From Lachnospiraceae bacterium UBA1066 (GTDB lineage: Bacteria > Bacillota > Clostridia > Lachnospirales > Lachnospiraceae), in NCBI GenBank assembly GCA_002316215.1, contig DCDB01000258.1, forward strand, positions 1-14,582: 14,582 bases of DNA, read 5' to 3'. A model generated the notes under the pieces. The model was not told where the DNA came from and did no database searches. It saw only the letters and a program-made list of their open reading frames with translations. This document shows, piece by piece, positions 7,190 to 14,519 of this stretch. The translations under genes and the position numbers were made by a program. Positions within the stretch are counted from its first letter, which is position 1; every line of letters starts with the position of its first letter.

Positions 7190-7203
7190 TCTTATTCCCT
7201 CCC
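7187..7203 (-). promoter_or_regulatory. Ribosome binding site fixing a TTG start
   Basis: On the minus strand GGGGGAGGGAATAAGA precedes TTG at 7187-7189, leaving 8 bases between GGAGG and the start. No comparable site precedes the upstream TTG at 7234 or the ATG at 7142-7144. This decides the start of the channel-like protein. Confidence 0.7.
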
Positions 7204-7280
7204 CCTCTGAACAAAATATCCGAAAAACAAGCAAATAAAGTACCGCTCCAAACTACTGGCTGCGCTTTCCGCCGCAGGCG

Positions 7281-8684
7281 TCAGGATGAAAACATCTGCG
7301 CAATTGCAGGAAGCACCTGCGTATTCTGACTCCAGATTGTCGCCCACTGATCAATCGCAAGCGGACAGTCGCCTGTTCCGGTTTCAATTGTAACTGCCGG
7401 AATCCCACAGACCAGCACAAAATAATCACTGCATCCCGCAGTCTCCTGCGCACTGGAAACCGTTGATTCCATTGTATATCCCGTAAGGCCGGCTACCGTC
7501 GTTGCCAGAGTCTGGTCGGCTTCCTTTACACTCCCGGTACTCCCGTAATCCCAGTAAACCTTCTGTCCTTCCGAATGATATGCGATTTCACAGACGCAGT
7601 TAATGGAATCCTTAAGCGCCACCAATGCCTTCACTTCATTTTCAGAAGCAGGAGATTCGCCTTTATAACGGCTGCAGGACGGCTGCGTCGTTCCGACGGT
7701 ACCTTCCCATCCGCAGTCAAAGTTGCGGTTCAGGTCAACACAGCGTGCGTTAGCCTTCCACGTCTTCCAATAAGCATTTATCTGCGGATCGCCTTTTCCA
7801 AGAGAAACATCGCTCTGATAGCATGCCATAAGACCGCTTTTTAAGCTCGCATCCCTTATCGCATCCACTCCGGACTCACTGATCGAAACGCCGTCCGGAT
7901 TCATCATGGGAATAATATGAAGACGCACATCCTGTACAAGCTCCGAATATTTATTCCCGCCGTACTCGGAACTGTCCCAGCCCTTAAGGTATTCTTCCAG
8001 CTGTTTCATACCGAGAAGCGAATTAATATACTCACGTCCATGCATGGAATACTGTATAATGACATCCTTTGTAGCACTGTCCGGACCGACGACAACATCC
8101 AGAAGGTCACGGCTGTCCGCAGTCGTCCCGAATTTTTTTATTTTTATTTTATCTGAATAGCGTTGTTCAAGAAAATAAAGATCCTTTTCCATCTGATCAT
8201 AGGTGTAAACCGCATTATCTGTGGCCACAATATCTCCTGAAGGTGCCGTATCTGACGAGGTATATGTCCAGTCCGTGATCCCGCTGCTGCCTGCAGCTTC
8301 GGATGACGCTGATAACGTAACTGCTGACGAAACCGTTGACGAGACTGCCGCCGGAGTATTTTCCGCCGCCTGGTTTGCTGCAGCCGATACGGTAACTTCC
8401 TGGTTTTTCGCCTGTGCTTTTTTTGAAAAGCCTACGGCAAAACGAATGACAAATACGGCCGCGAGGATGAACACAGCCGCTATAGCAGCGCGAAGAGAAT
8501 AGGCAATTAAAATCTGCCTCTTCCTTGCCTTTCGGCGGCGTTCGGCACGCATGGCCTGCCTGCGCTTTTCCCTCGCTTTTTCACGCTTTTCATCGAACTT
8601 TTCATGAGCAGCATCATAAGAGGCATCCATCTTCTCCGATGCCTCTAACTCTTCAAGGTAAGTAAACTTTTTTTCTTCGCTCAT
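7281..8684 (-). CDS. Membrane-anchored M14-family zinc carboxypeptidase
   Basis: 467 residues, likely acting on the outer face of the membrane. A highly charged, coiled-coil-prone cytoplasmic N terminus (about 1-58, rich in EKR) precedes one membrane helix (about 60-85), then an Ala/Ser/Thr linker (about 93-140) and the M14 catalytic domain (about 150-467). Zinc ligands are His215 and Glu218 in MHGREY and His370 in AYHSEG; the catalytic glutamate is Glu434 in TIETG. PMMNPDGV and DLNRNFDCGWEG are typical of the branch that includes gamma-D-glutamyl-diaminopimelate peptidases, so peptidoglycan stem peptides are the likely substrate; that is inference. The ATG at 8682-8684 is preferred because AAAGG lies 5 bases upstream; a GTG two codons earlier is badly spaced. 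It may be co-transcribed with the channel-like gene. Confidence 0.9.
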   Translation of the reverse strand: MSEEKKFTYLEELEASEKMDASYDAAHEKFDEKREKAREKRRQAMRAERRRKARKRQILIAYSLRAAIAAVFILAAVFVIRFAVGFSKKAQAKNQEVTVSAAANQAAENTPAAVSSTVSSAVTLSASSEAAGSSGITDWTYTSSDTAPSGDIVATDNAVYTYDQMEKDLYFLEQRYSDKIKIKKFGTTADSRDLLDVVVGPDSATKDVIIQYSMHGREYINSLLGMKQLEEYLKGWDSSEYGGNKYSELVQDVRLHIIPMMNPDGVSISESGVDAIRDASLKSGLMACYQSDVSLGKGDPQINAYWKTWKANARCVDLNRNFDCGWEGTVGTTQPSCSRYKGESPASENEVKALVALKDSINCVCEIAYHSEGQKVYWDYGSTGSVKEADQTLATTVAGLTGYTMESTVSSAQETAGCSDYFVLVCGIPAVTIETGTGDCPLAIDQWATIWSQNTQVLPAIAQMFSS

Positions 8685-8740
8685 GTCCACCTTTCAAAGG
8701 CCGCCCGGTTCCATACGGTTTGCACTGAGGCATAATGCTG

Positions 8741-8773
8741 CCGAAATCATTTTTTGCAAGAAAAAAATTCCGG
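8741..8773 (-). promoter_or_regulatory. A/T-rich hairpin in the carboxypeptidase leader
   Basis: On the minus strand CCGGAATTTTTT can pair with AAAAAATGATTTCGG around TCTTGC, allowing a 2-base bulge and one G-T pair. It would form in the transcript between the predicted -10 box and the start codon. It may affect transcript stability or translation; function unknown. Confidence 0.25.
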
Positions 8774-8792
8774 ATTCTAACGCCTGCATCAT

Positions 8793-8798
8793 ATTATA
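8793..8798 (-). promoter_or_regulatory. Possible -10 box for the carboxypeptidase gene
   Basis: A perfect TATAAT on the minus strand, about 110 bases before the carboxypeptidase ATG. No good -35 hexamer sits 16-18 bases upstream, so it would need an activator or is weak. The surrounding 190-base spacer shows no other convincing promoter. Confidence 0.35.
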
Positions 8799-8827
8799 CT
8801 TTATCAAAAACAAAATAGGAAGTGTTA

Positions 8828-8847
8828 AATGTTTGTTACAAACCATT
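8828..8847. promoter_or_regulatory. Dyad symmetry between metA and the carboxypeptidase gene
   Basis: The plus strand reads AATGTTTGTTACAAACCATT: arms GTTTGT and ACAAAC around one base, extended by AAT/ATT with one extra base. It lies 26-45 bases past the metA stop and about 30-50 bases upstream of the TATAAT at 8793-8798, a position where a regulator could act on the carboxypeptidase promoter. No regulator family recognised. Confidence 0.35.
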
Positions 8848-8872
8848 CCGGTAAGCCGGCTGCCCGCAGAAA

Positions 8873-9820
8873 CTATTTATAATTATCCGGTATCTCATCC
8901 CCCCATGGCGTACCGTCCAGATCATAAGGCGTCGACTGATAAACATAATAATTAAGCCAGTTCGTATAGAGATTATTAGCATGAGCTCTCCAGACGAGAG
9001 GAGGCCTTTTTCCGGGATCATCGTCAGGGAAATAATTGACCGGGATGGCTGTATCCAGGCCCTTTTTCCTGTCCCTTTCATATTCCCGCCGAAGCTGCAT
9101 CCTGCCATACTCCGGATGTCCCATGACAAAAATTTTTCTGCCATTTTCCGACATTGCAAGAAACACCCCGGCAGCATCCGACTGGGCCAGGATCGTAATG
9201 GCATCGCAGGCGGCAATATCTTTCGTCGATACTTCCGTATACCTGGAATGAGGCATAAGAAAATGATCGTCAAAGCCTCTTACCAGAGGAACTTTGCGGT
9301 TATAAACCGTATGCCAGAAAAGACCGAACATCTTCTTGTCCAGCATGCGTTTCGGCAGCCCGTAGAAATAATACATGGCAGCCTGCGCTCCCCAGCAGAG
9401 AAAAAGCGATGAAGTAACATGCGTATTGGACCACGAAAAGACCTTCTGAAGTTCTTCCCAGTAATCCACCTGTTCATAGTCAAGCATCTCGACCGGCGCG
9501 CCTGTCACAATCAGTCCGTCAAAATGCCTCTGCTTTAAATTCTCAAAAGATTCATAAAAGGTATCCAGGTGGCTTTTTGATGTATGCTTTGAAACATGGC
9601 TCATCATTCTCATAAAAGTGCAATCGATCTGAAGAGGCGTATTGGAGAGTTCGCGCAGGATCTGCAGTTCGGTGTCTTCTTTAAGAGGCATAAGGTTCAG
9701 GATGACAATCTGAATCGGCCGGATATCCTGATGAAGGGCACGATCCTCATCCATAACAAAAATATTTTCTTTTTCAAGCAGTTCCTTTGCAGGCAGTTCA
9801 TTTGGCAATTTTATAGGCAT
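8873..9820 (-). CDS. metAA: Homoserine O-acetyltransferase (MetA family)
   Basis: Cytosolic enzyme that acylates L-homoserine at the start of methionine synthesis. 315 residues, normal length. The catalytic cysteine is Cys142 in FLCWGAQAA, and the His235/Glu237 pair is in GHPEYG. Residue 111, which sets acyl-CoA choice in this family, is Glu in TGAPVEML (E. coli has Gly there and uses succinyl-CoA). By the established rule from the Bacillus cereus enzyme, acetyl-CoA is predicted despite the common label homoserine O-succinyltransferase. The start ATG shares its first base with the ligA stop (TAATG), with GGAAGG about 9 bases upstream inside ligA, so translation is coupled. No SAM riboswitch or other methionine-responsive leader is visible; expression probably follows the rluF-ligA promoter. 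Confidence 0.96.
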   Translation of the reverse strand: MPIKLPNELPAKELLEKENIFVMDEDRALHQDIRPIQIVILNLMPLKEDTELQILRELSNTPLQIDCTFMRMMSHVSKHTSKSHLDTFYESFENLKQRHFDGLIVTGAPVEMLDYEQVDYWEELQKVFSWSNTHVTSSLFLCWGAQAAMYYFYGLPKRMLDKKMFGLFWHTVYNRKVPLVRGFDDHFLMPHSRYTEVSTKDIAACDAITILAQSDAAGVFLAMSENGRKIFVMGHPEYGRMQLRREYERDRKKGLDTAIPVNYFPDDDPGKRPPLVWRAHANNLYTNWLNYYVYQSTPYDLDGTPWGDEIPDNYK

Positions 9821-11835
9821 TACTTTTTACCTTCCATTTCCAGGCTCTCCATAAACTCTTCTTCCGTAATAATCGGTATTCCGAGTTCACGTGCCTTTTT
9901 GTTTTTTCCCGACGGGCTTCCCGGATCATTGTTTATCAGCGCGGCTGTCTTCCGGGAAACACTCCCGGCACATTTTCCCCCATGCGCCTCGATAAAGCCT
10001 GCAAGTTCCTCTCTGTTCTTAAAATGAAATACATCTCCGGTCACAGCATAGGTTTTTCCCGCAAGCTCACCGGTCGTCTTTACTGTACTGCTCTCCATCC
10101 TCAATCCGGCTTCCTTCAGCCGGGACAGAAGCTTTTTATTGTCCTCAGACGAAAAGAAAGAAAAAATAGCTGCTGCCGTAACACTTCCGATATCCGGCAC
10201 AGACTGAAGTTCCTCTTCATTTGCCGCTGCAAGCCCTTCGAACGACGAAAAATAGTTCATAATCGCCTTTGCCGACGCTTTTCCCACATTTAAAATGGCA
10301 AGGCCGGCTAAGAGTCTCCATGGCTCATTATTCTTGGATTTCTCAATTGCAGCGAGCAGTTTATCCGTGCTCTTTTCGAGTCCTATAAGCTTCTGTCCGA
10401 TAAGTTCATCGCGATGTTCCTTTAAATGGAAAATATCACTGACATCTTTTATGAAGCCCGCCCGTATAAGGGATATTGCAATCTCTTCTCCGAAACCCTT
10501 GATGTCCATGGCATCCCTGCCCACGAAATTAATAAGGTGACGTTCGAGCTGGGCAGGGCATCCCGGATTGATGCACCGCATATCCGCCATGCCGTCCTCG
10601 CGTACAATCGGCCCACCGCAGACCGGGCAGCGGTCCGGCAGTTCATAATCGTGTGTACCGGGCGGTCTCTTTTCAGGGACGGAGTTTTTTATCTTTGGTA
10701 TGATTTCTCCTGATTTATAAACAACAACCGTATCTCCGATTCCAATGTGAAGATTCTTAATAAAATCCTGGTTATGGAGCGTTGCCCTGGAAACAGTAGT
10801 CCCGCAGAGACGTATCGGGTCAAATACAGCCGTCGGATTTACGCGTCCGGTCATCCCGATGGATATTTCAATATCACGGATGACCGTTTCCTTTTCTTCA
10901 GGCGGATATTTATAGGCAATATGGCCGGCACTATACTTCGATCCTGCCGGAAAATCATCTCTGTAAGCGATCTGGTCAATTTTTACTACAGCTCCGTCAA
11001 TGTCATACCCGAGTTCTCCGCGCTTTTCACCGATGCGGTCTATCTCCGAAAGTATCTCTTCCTCATACGTACAAAGCTTCGACGGCACCGTTGCCATCCC
11101 CATAGAACGGAGGATTTTCAATCCTTCCGCATGAGAAACCATAAGCTCGTGTCCTGCTTTCTGGACATTGAAAACAAAAAGTGAAAGTCCCCTCTTTTCT
11201 GTCATTTCGGGATCCAGCTGCCTGAGCGTCCCGGCAGCACAGTTCCGGGGATTGGCAAATACTTTTCCTCCGTACAGTTCCTGTTCTGCATTGACCCTGT
11301 CAAAATCTTCGTGCTTCATATAAACTTCGCCGCGAACCTCAAGAAAACTTCCGCCGTCCGATATTTTTTCCAGTACATCGGGAATCACTCTGGCATTCAG
11401 CGTCACGTCTTCACCGATCAGGCCGTCCCCGCGCGTTTCAGCAAGAACAAGCATCCCGTTTTCATAGCGCAGGCTCATAGAAAGACCGTCAATCTTCTGC
11501 TCCACATCGAAAAGGGCATCCGGATGACGTTCACGCACCTCCCGTATCCAGGAAACGACCTCTTCCTTTGAAAAGACATCCTGGATGGAAAGCATCGGGA
11601 CATCATGTGTTACCGTCACGCCTGCTTTTCTCTTCACGGGAGCTCCTGCCTTCTGAGAAGGCGAATCTTCCGTTATATATTCAGGATGTTCTTTCTCGAT
11701 TTTCTTAAGTTCCTGCATCAGAAGATCATATTCGTGATCCGTGATCTCTGGCTCTGCATCTTCATACTTCTTATTTAAATACTGAATTTTCCCGGAAAGC
11801 TCATTATATTTTTCTCTGTCTGTCCTGTCCTGCAT
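9820..11835 (-). CDS. ligA: NAD-dependent DNA ligase
   Basis: Essential replication and repair enzyme that seals DNA nicks using NAD. 671 residues, full length. Order: the Ia domain with YHxxD-like elements (about 10-60), the adenylation domain with the active-site Lys114 in EQKIDGLS, TRGDGLIGEDVT, the OB fold (about 315-400), a four-cysteine zinc finger (Cys403, 406, 421, 426), helix-hairpin-helix repeats (about 435-590) and a C-terminal BRCT domain (about 595-665). All key motifs are intact. The ATG at 11833-11835 lies inside the end of rluF (32-base overlap) with AGAAGGA about 12 bases upstream, slightly far. metA starts on the last base of its stop. Pairing a ligase with methionine synthesis in one transcript is odd and probably just transcriptional convenience. 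Confidence 0.98.
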   Translation of the reverse strand: MQDRTDREKYNELSGKIQYLNKKYEDAEPEITDHEYDLLMQELKKIEKEHPEYITEDSPSQKAGAPVKRKAGVTVTHDVPMLSIQDVFSKEEVVSWIREVRERHPDALFDVEQKIDGLSMSLRYENGMLVLAETRGDGLIGEDVTLNARVIPDVLEKISDGGSFLEVRGEVYMKHEDFDRVNAEQELYGGKVFANPRNCAAGTLRQLDPEMTEKRGLSLFVFNVQKAGHELMVSHAEGLKILRSMGMATVPSKLCTYEEEILSEIDRIGEKRGELGYDIDGAVVKIDQIAYRDDFPAGSKYSAGHIAYKYPPEEKETVIRDIEISIGMTGRVNPTAVFDPIRLCGTTVSRATLHNQDFIKNLHIGIGDTVVVYKSGEIIPKIKNSVPEKRPPGTHDYELPDRCPVCGGPIVREDGMADMRCINPGCPAQLERHLINFVGRDAMDIKGFGEEIAISLIRAGFIKDVSDIFHLKEHRDELIGQKLIGLEKSTDKLLAAIEKSKNNEPWRLLAGLAILNVGKASAKAIMNYFSSFEGLAAANEEELQSVPDIGSVTAAAIFSFFSSEDNKKLLSRLKEAGLRMESSTVKTTGELAGKTYAVTGDVFHFKNREELAGFIEAHGGKCAGSVSRKTAALINNDPGSPSGKNKKARELGIPIITEEEFMESLEMEGKK

Positions 11836-12745
11836 GATACGATGTGTTCCTTCTATTGTTTGTATTTCCGCAGGAAGGTCCCGCAGTGTATTTAAAAACT
11901 CTCTTTGTCCTTCCGGAAGGAGGCGATATATGCCTTTCTTCTTTCATTTCCGCCATTTCCTTAAGAGTTTTTATCTCATTAGCCGTAAGAAAACGCTTTC
12001 TTCCTTCCTTCAGGTCTCCCAATTGAAGGTTCATGATGCGTATTCTCTGGATCTCTATTGCTTTGAAGCCGCCTGCTTCGCACATTCGCCTGATCTGGCG
12101 GTTATAGCCCTGTGTCAGGACAATGGAAAATTTTCTGGCGCCGGTTCTGGTAACCTTGCAGGGCCGCGTCACAACCGTCATTCCCACAGCTTTCAGCGGA
12201 TGTCCCGGTGTTCCGGGCTGCAAAGTAAGATGGCTTTCATCATCGATAACGATCTTCATTCCCGCACGCATCGCATTCAGAAAATCCGTCGTGAGTACTT
12301 TGTCCACCGTTACAATGTACTCTTTTTCATGAAAATTCGATGCCTTCATAATCTTATTGTTAAGATCGCCGTCATTTGTGAGGAGAAGCAAGCCTGTTGA
12401 GTCCTTATCGAGGCGACCCGCGTAAGAAATGTAATGCGTAATGCCCGCATAATCGACGACATTTTCTTTAATGCGCTTATCTCCCGTACAGATAATGCCC
12501 TTCGGCTTGTTCATCATCATATAAAGCTTTTCATCTTCACTGTCTTTCAGAGGCTTCCCATCCACAAGAATCCTGTCACCCGGAAGAAAGCGGTCTCCCA
12601 GCGCAGCCTCCGTTTTTTCGGAATCATCCGCACCGCCGCGGATAATCTCCACATGGCCTTCGGAGATAAGCCTGTCCGCTTCTCTCCTGGAACACAGCCC
12701 CGTACTGCTGATATATTTATTCAGACGTGTGCCTTCATTTTCCAT
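11804..12745 (-). CDS. rluF: 23S rRNA pseudouridine synthase, RluF-like
   Basis: Converts a uridine of 23S rRNA to pseudouridine (U2604 for E. coli RluF). 313 residues. An S4 RNA-binding domain (about 5-65, LNKYISSTGLCSRREADRLI) precedes the RsuA/RluB/E/F-type catalytic domain with Asp113 in AGRLDKDSTGLLLLTNDGD. NFHEKEYIVTVDK and GYNRQIRRMCEAGGF...RIMNLQLGDL match the RluF branch more than RluB, and the next codons fit the usual end of the family (LTANEI). Beyond about residue 265 there is a tail of some 48 basic, polar residues that overlaps the ligA start by 32 bases. First gene of the rluF-ligA-metA unit; GAGGTG sits about 5 bases before the ATG and a good promoter lies 40-70 bases further up. 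Confidence 0.93.
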   Translation of the reverse strand: MENEGTRLNKYISSTGLCSRREADRLISEGHVEIIRGGADDSEKTEAALGDRFLPGDRILVDGKPLKDSEDEKLYMMMNKPKGIICTGDKRIKENVVDYAGITHYISYAGRLDKDSTGLLLLTNDGDLNNKIMKASNFHEKEYIVTVDKVLTTDFLNAMRAGMKIVIDDESHLTLQPGTPGHPLKAVGMTVVTRPCKVTRTGARKFSIVLTQGYNRQIRRMCEAGGFKAIEIQRIRIMNLQLGDLKEGRKRFLTANEIKTLKEMAEMKEERHISPPSGRTKRVFKYTAGPSCGNTNNRRNTSYHAGQDRQRKI

Positions 12746-12787
12746 AAAACACCTCGCTTAAAAGATCATTTATAAGAACCCAGACTA

Positions 12788-12816
12788 ATAGTAACATTAA
12801 AATCTTCGAAAAGCAA
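12788..12816 (-). promoter_or_regulatory. Predicted sigma-A-type promoter of rluF-ligA-metA
   Basis: On the minus strand TTGCTT (12811-12816) and TACTAT (12788-12793) are 17 bases apart, each one or two mismatches from consensus. Transcription would start near 12781, giving a leader of about 36 nt before the rluF ATG with its GAGGTG ribosome site. Divergent from the deacetylase promoter about 70 bases away. Confidence 0.6.
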
Positions 12817-12882
12817 TTGCCTGCGTATCCCGGGCACAATGCAATATCTTATTTTCTGAATATTACAACTTTCTTCTTTCCC

Positions 12883-12910
12883 TTGCATTTTCTTTTTACT
12901 ATGATATTAT
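12883..12910 (+). promoter_or_regulatory. Predicted promoter of the polysaccharide deacetylase gene
   Basis: TTGCAT (12883-12888) and TATTAT (12905-12910) are 16 bases apart in an A/T-rich stretch. The start point would fall near 12917, about 48 bases before the chosen ATG. Spacing is one base short of ideal. Confidence 0.45.
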
Positions 12911-12955
12911 TATCTTAAAGGATTTTGTAATTAATTAATGATATTGAATCTTATC

Positions 12956-12967
12956 AGGAGGGATATG
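12956..12967 (+). promoter_or_regulatory. Ribosome binding site deciding the deacetylase start
   Basis: AGGAGG at 12956-12961 is followed by GAT and ATG at 12965. The in-frame ATG at 12938 has only TTAATTA upstream and no ribosome site, so 12965 is preferred, although the 3-base spacing is short. Confidence 0.6.
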
Positions 12968-14503
12968 CGCACTTCAATTAAAAGGCAGAAACGGCTGCGA
13001 AACAGAATGGTGATGGGGATTTTTGCTTTCGCGGCCGCCTTATGTACGATTTTGTACTTTACAATTGACTCAGGCACCCATTCCGTTTTGCTTAATGCAG
13101 AAGGCTCCGAAAATGAACTTGTTGCACAGACTGTCGCGGCCCGCGATTTATCCGGCTGGGACTTAAATGAAACAGGTTGGCGCTACAAAGACAAAAGCGG
13201 CGTCTACTGCAATTCTTCCTGGGAAACAGTAGAAGGAAAAGAATATTATTTTAATCCCGAAGGTTATGTTTCGACAGGATGGACAGAAATTGACGGGAAT
13301 TTATATGACCTGGATGCTGTCGGCCAGAAACTCACGGACTGCTGGGTTCAAAATGCCAACAGCCAGCTCTGCCGTCTCGGGGCAGACGGAAAAGCTTTGA
13401 CCGGATGGTTTACCGATTCCGACGGAAGGATATTCTACATGGGCAGTGACCATGTCGCCGTAAGCGGCTGGCAGGATATCGAAGGTGTCCATTATTATAT
13501 GGGGACTGACGGGGCAAAAGTAACCGGTTGGGCAACCGTCGATGGCAAGGTCTATTATCTCGGAGCGAACGGAGCTATGGCGACCGGCTGGCAGGACATC
13601 GACGGCAGCCGCTACTACCTCGGTACAGACGGCGTAATGGAAACCGGCCTTGCCTCCGTTGACGGAAAGACTTATGATCTCGGAACAGACGGGAAAATGG
13701 TCTGCGGCCTCACAGCTCTTGACGGCAGAAATTATTATTTTGATGACAGCGGCGTCATGCAGACCGGCTGGGTTACCGTAAATAGCACAAAATATTATTT
13801 TGATACAGACGGAAAGGGCTTTACCGGCTGGCACAAGATTAACGATACCATGTGCTTCTTCACAAGCAGCAGCGCCTATGACGCTTCTCAGGTATATACA
13901 AACGGGCCGAAAATTGCCCTTACTTTCGATGACGGACCCGGAATTTATACAAATCAGATTCTTGATGTTTTGGAAGAAAACAATGCCAAGGCGACATTCT
14001 TCATGATCGGCGAACAGGTATCCTCTTTCTCCGATGCCGTAAAACGCGAACACGATCTGGGGATGGAACAGGGGAATCACACCTGGGATCACACAACGCT
14101 GACTCATCTCGATGCTGCCGGCATACAGGATGAAATAAATAAAACAAACAGCGTCATAGCTTCCGTCACCGGCGCAAATCCAACACTGATGCGCCCGCCG
14201 GGCGGCGGTTATAACGATCTGGTCAAAGCGAACTCCTGCGGCATGCCGCTGATTCTCTGGTCCATCGACACACTTGACTGGTCCACAAAGAACGCCCAAA
14301 GTACTTATGATTCTGTTATGAATAATGTGAAGGATGGAGATGTCATCCTGATGCATGAAATCTACCAGGCATCGCTGGATGCCGCAAAGATGCTGATACC
14401 GGCGCTCATCCAGCAGGGCTACCAGCTTGTAACAGTAAGTGACCTTGCTGCGTCAAAGGGCACAACTCTTACGGCAGGAACCGTATACGGAGCAATACGC
14501 TGA
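12965..14503 (+). CDS. Membrane-anchored polysaccharide deacetylase with cell-wall-binding repeats
   Basis: 512 residues from the ATG at 12965. A short basic cytoplasmic N terminus (KRQKRLRNR) precedes a signal anchor (about 17-34). Residues about 85-299 hold ten full repeats and one partial repeat of 20-22 residues, pattern W-x3-DG-x-YY-x-GxDGxMxTG, of the choline-binding/glucan-binding type that grips wall polymers. Residues about 313-490 are a NodB (CE4) domain: TFDDGP with Asp322 and Asp323, the metal pair His372/His376 in NHTWDH, RPPGGGYND, the LWSIDTLDW motif and ILMHE with His464. All five CE4 motifs are intact. Active members remove acetyl groups from N-acetyl sugars of peptidoglycan or another wall glycan; the exact substrate is not visible. 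It is alone on the plus strand, divergent from rluF, with no clear terminator after the stop. Confidence 0.95.
   Translation: MRTSIKRQKRLRNRMVMGIFAFAAALCTILYFTIDSGTHSVLLNAEGSENELVAQTVAARDLSGWDLNETGWRYKDKSGVYCNSSWETVEGKEYYFNPEGYVSTGWTEIDGNLYDLDAVGQKLTDCWVQNANSQLCRLGADGKALTGWFTDSDGRIFYMGSDHVAVSGWQDIEGVHYYMGTDGAKVTGWATVDGKVYYLGANGAMATGWQDIDGSRYYLGTDGVMETGLASVDGKTYDLGTDGKMVCGLTALDGRNYYFDDSGVMQTGWVTVNSTKYYFDTDGKGFTGWHKINDTMCFFTSSSAYDASQVYTNGPKIALTFDDGPGIYTNQILDVLEENNAKATFFMIGEQVSSFSDAVKREHDLGMEQGNHTWDHTTLTHLDAAGIQDEINKTNSVIASVTGANPTLMRPPGGGYNDLVKANSCGMPLILWSIDTLDWSTKNAQSTYDSVMNNVKDGDVILMHEIYQASLDAAKMLIPALIQQGYQLVTVSDLAASKGTTLTAGTVYGAIR
13217..13861 (+). repeat. Degenerate ~60-bp coding repeats (cell-wall-binding units)
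   Basis: About 10.5 units of 60-66 bases inside the deacetylase gene, each encoding one wall-binding repeat. Central units (about 13469-13710) are most alike, for example two that begin GGCTGGCAGGA and continue with similar YY-xGTDG codons. The outer units, including one with CWVQNANSQLCRLG, are more diverged. The units are in frame, so copy number could change without breaking the gene. Confidence 0.8.
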
Positions 14504-14519
14504 AGCAGGCAGCCGGCCT

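Noticed and set aside
6473..7210. Plus-strand open frame of 245 codons opposite the channel-like gene
   Set aside because: Composition (Cys, Arg and Phe repeats from the antisense of the 66-bp repeat) and lack of a ribosome site mark it as an antisense shadow.
8848..8872. GC-rich CCGG/CCGG hairpin after metA as its terminator
   Set aside because: The stem is 4 bp with no T run after it; too weak to call.
9821..9990. SAM riboswitch or T-box controlling metA
   Set aside because: The metA start overlaps the ligA stop, so there is no leader. The bases upstream are conserved ligA BRCT code.
13301..14356. Long minus-strand open frame (351 codons) opposite the deacetylase gene
   Set aside because: It mirrors the repetitive, Gly/Asp-rich deacetylase code, has no ribosome site and reads as a Cys/His/Ile-rich sequence without family motifs. 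The sense gene has five intact CE4 motifs.
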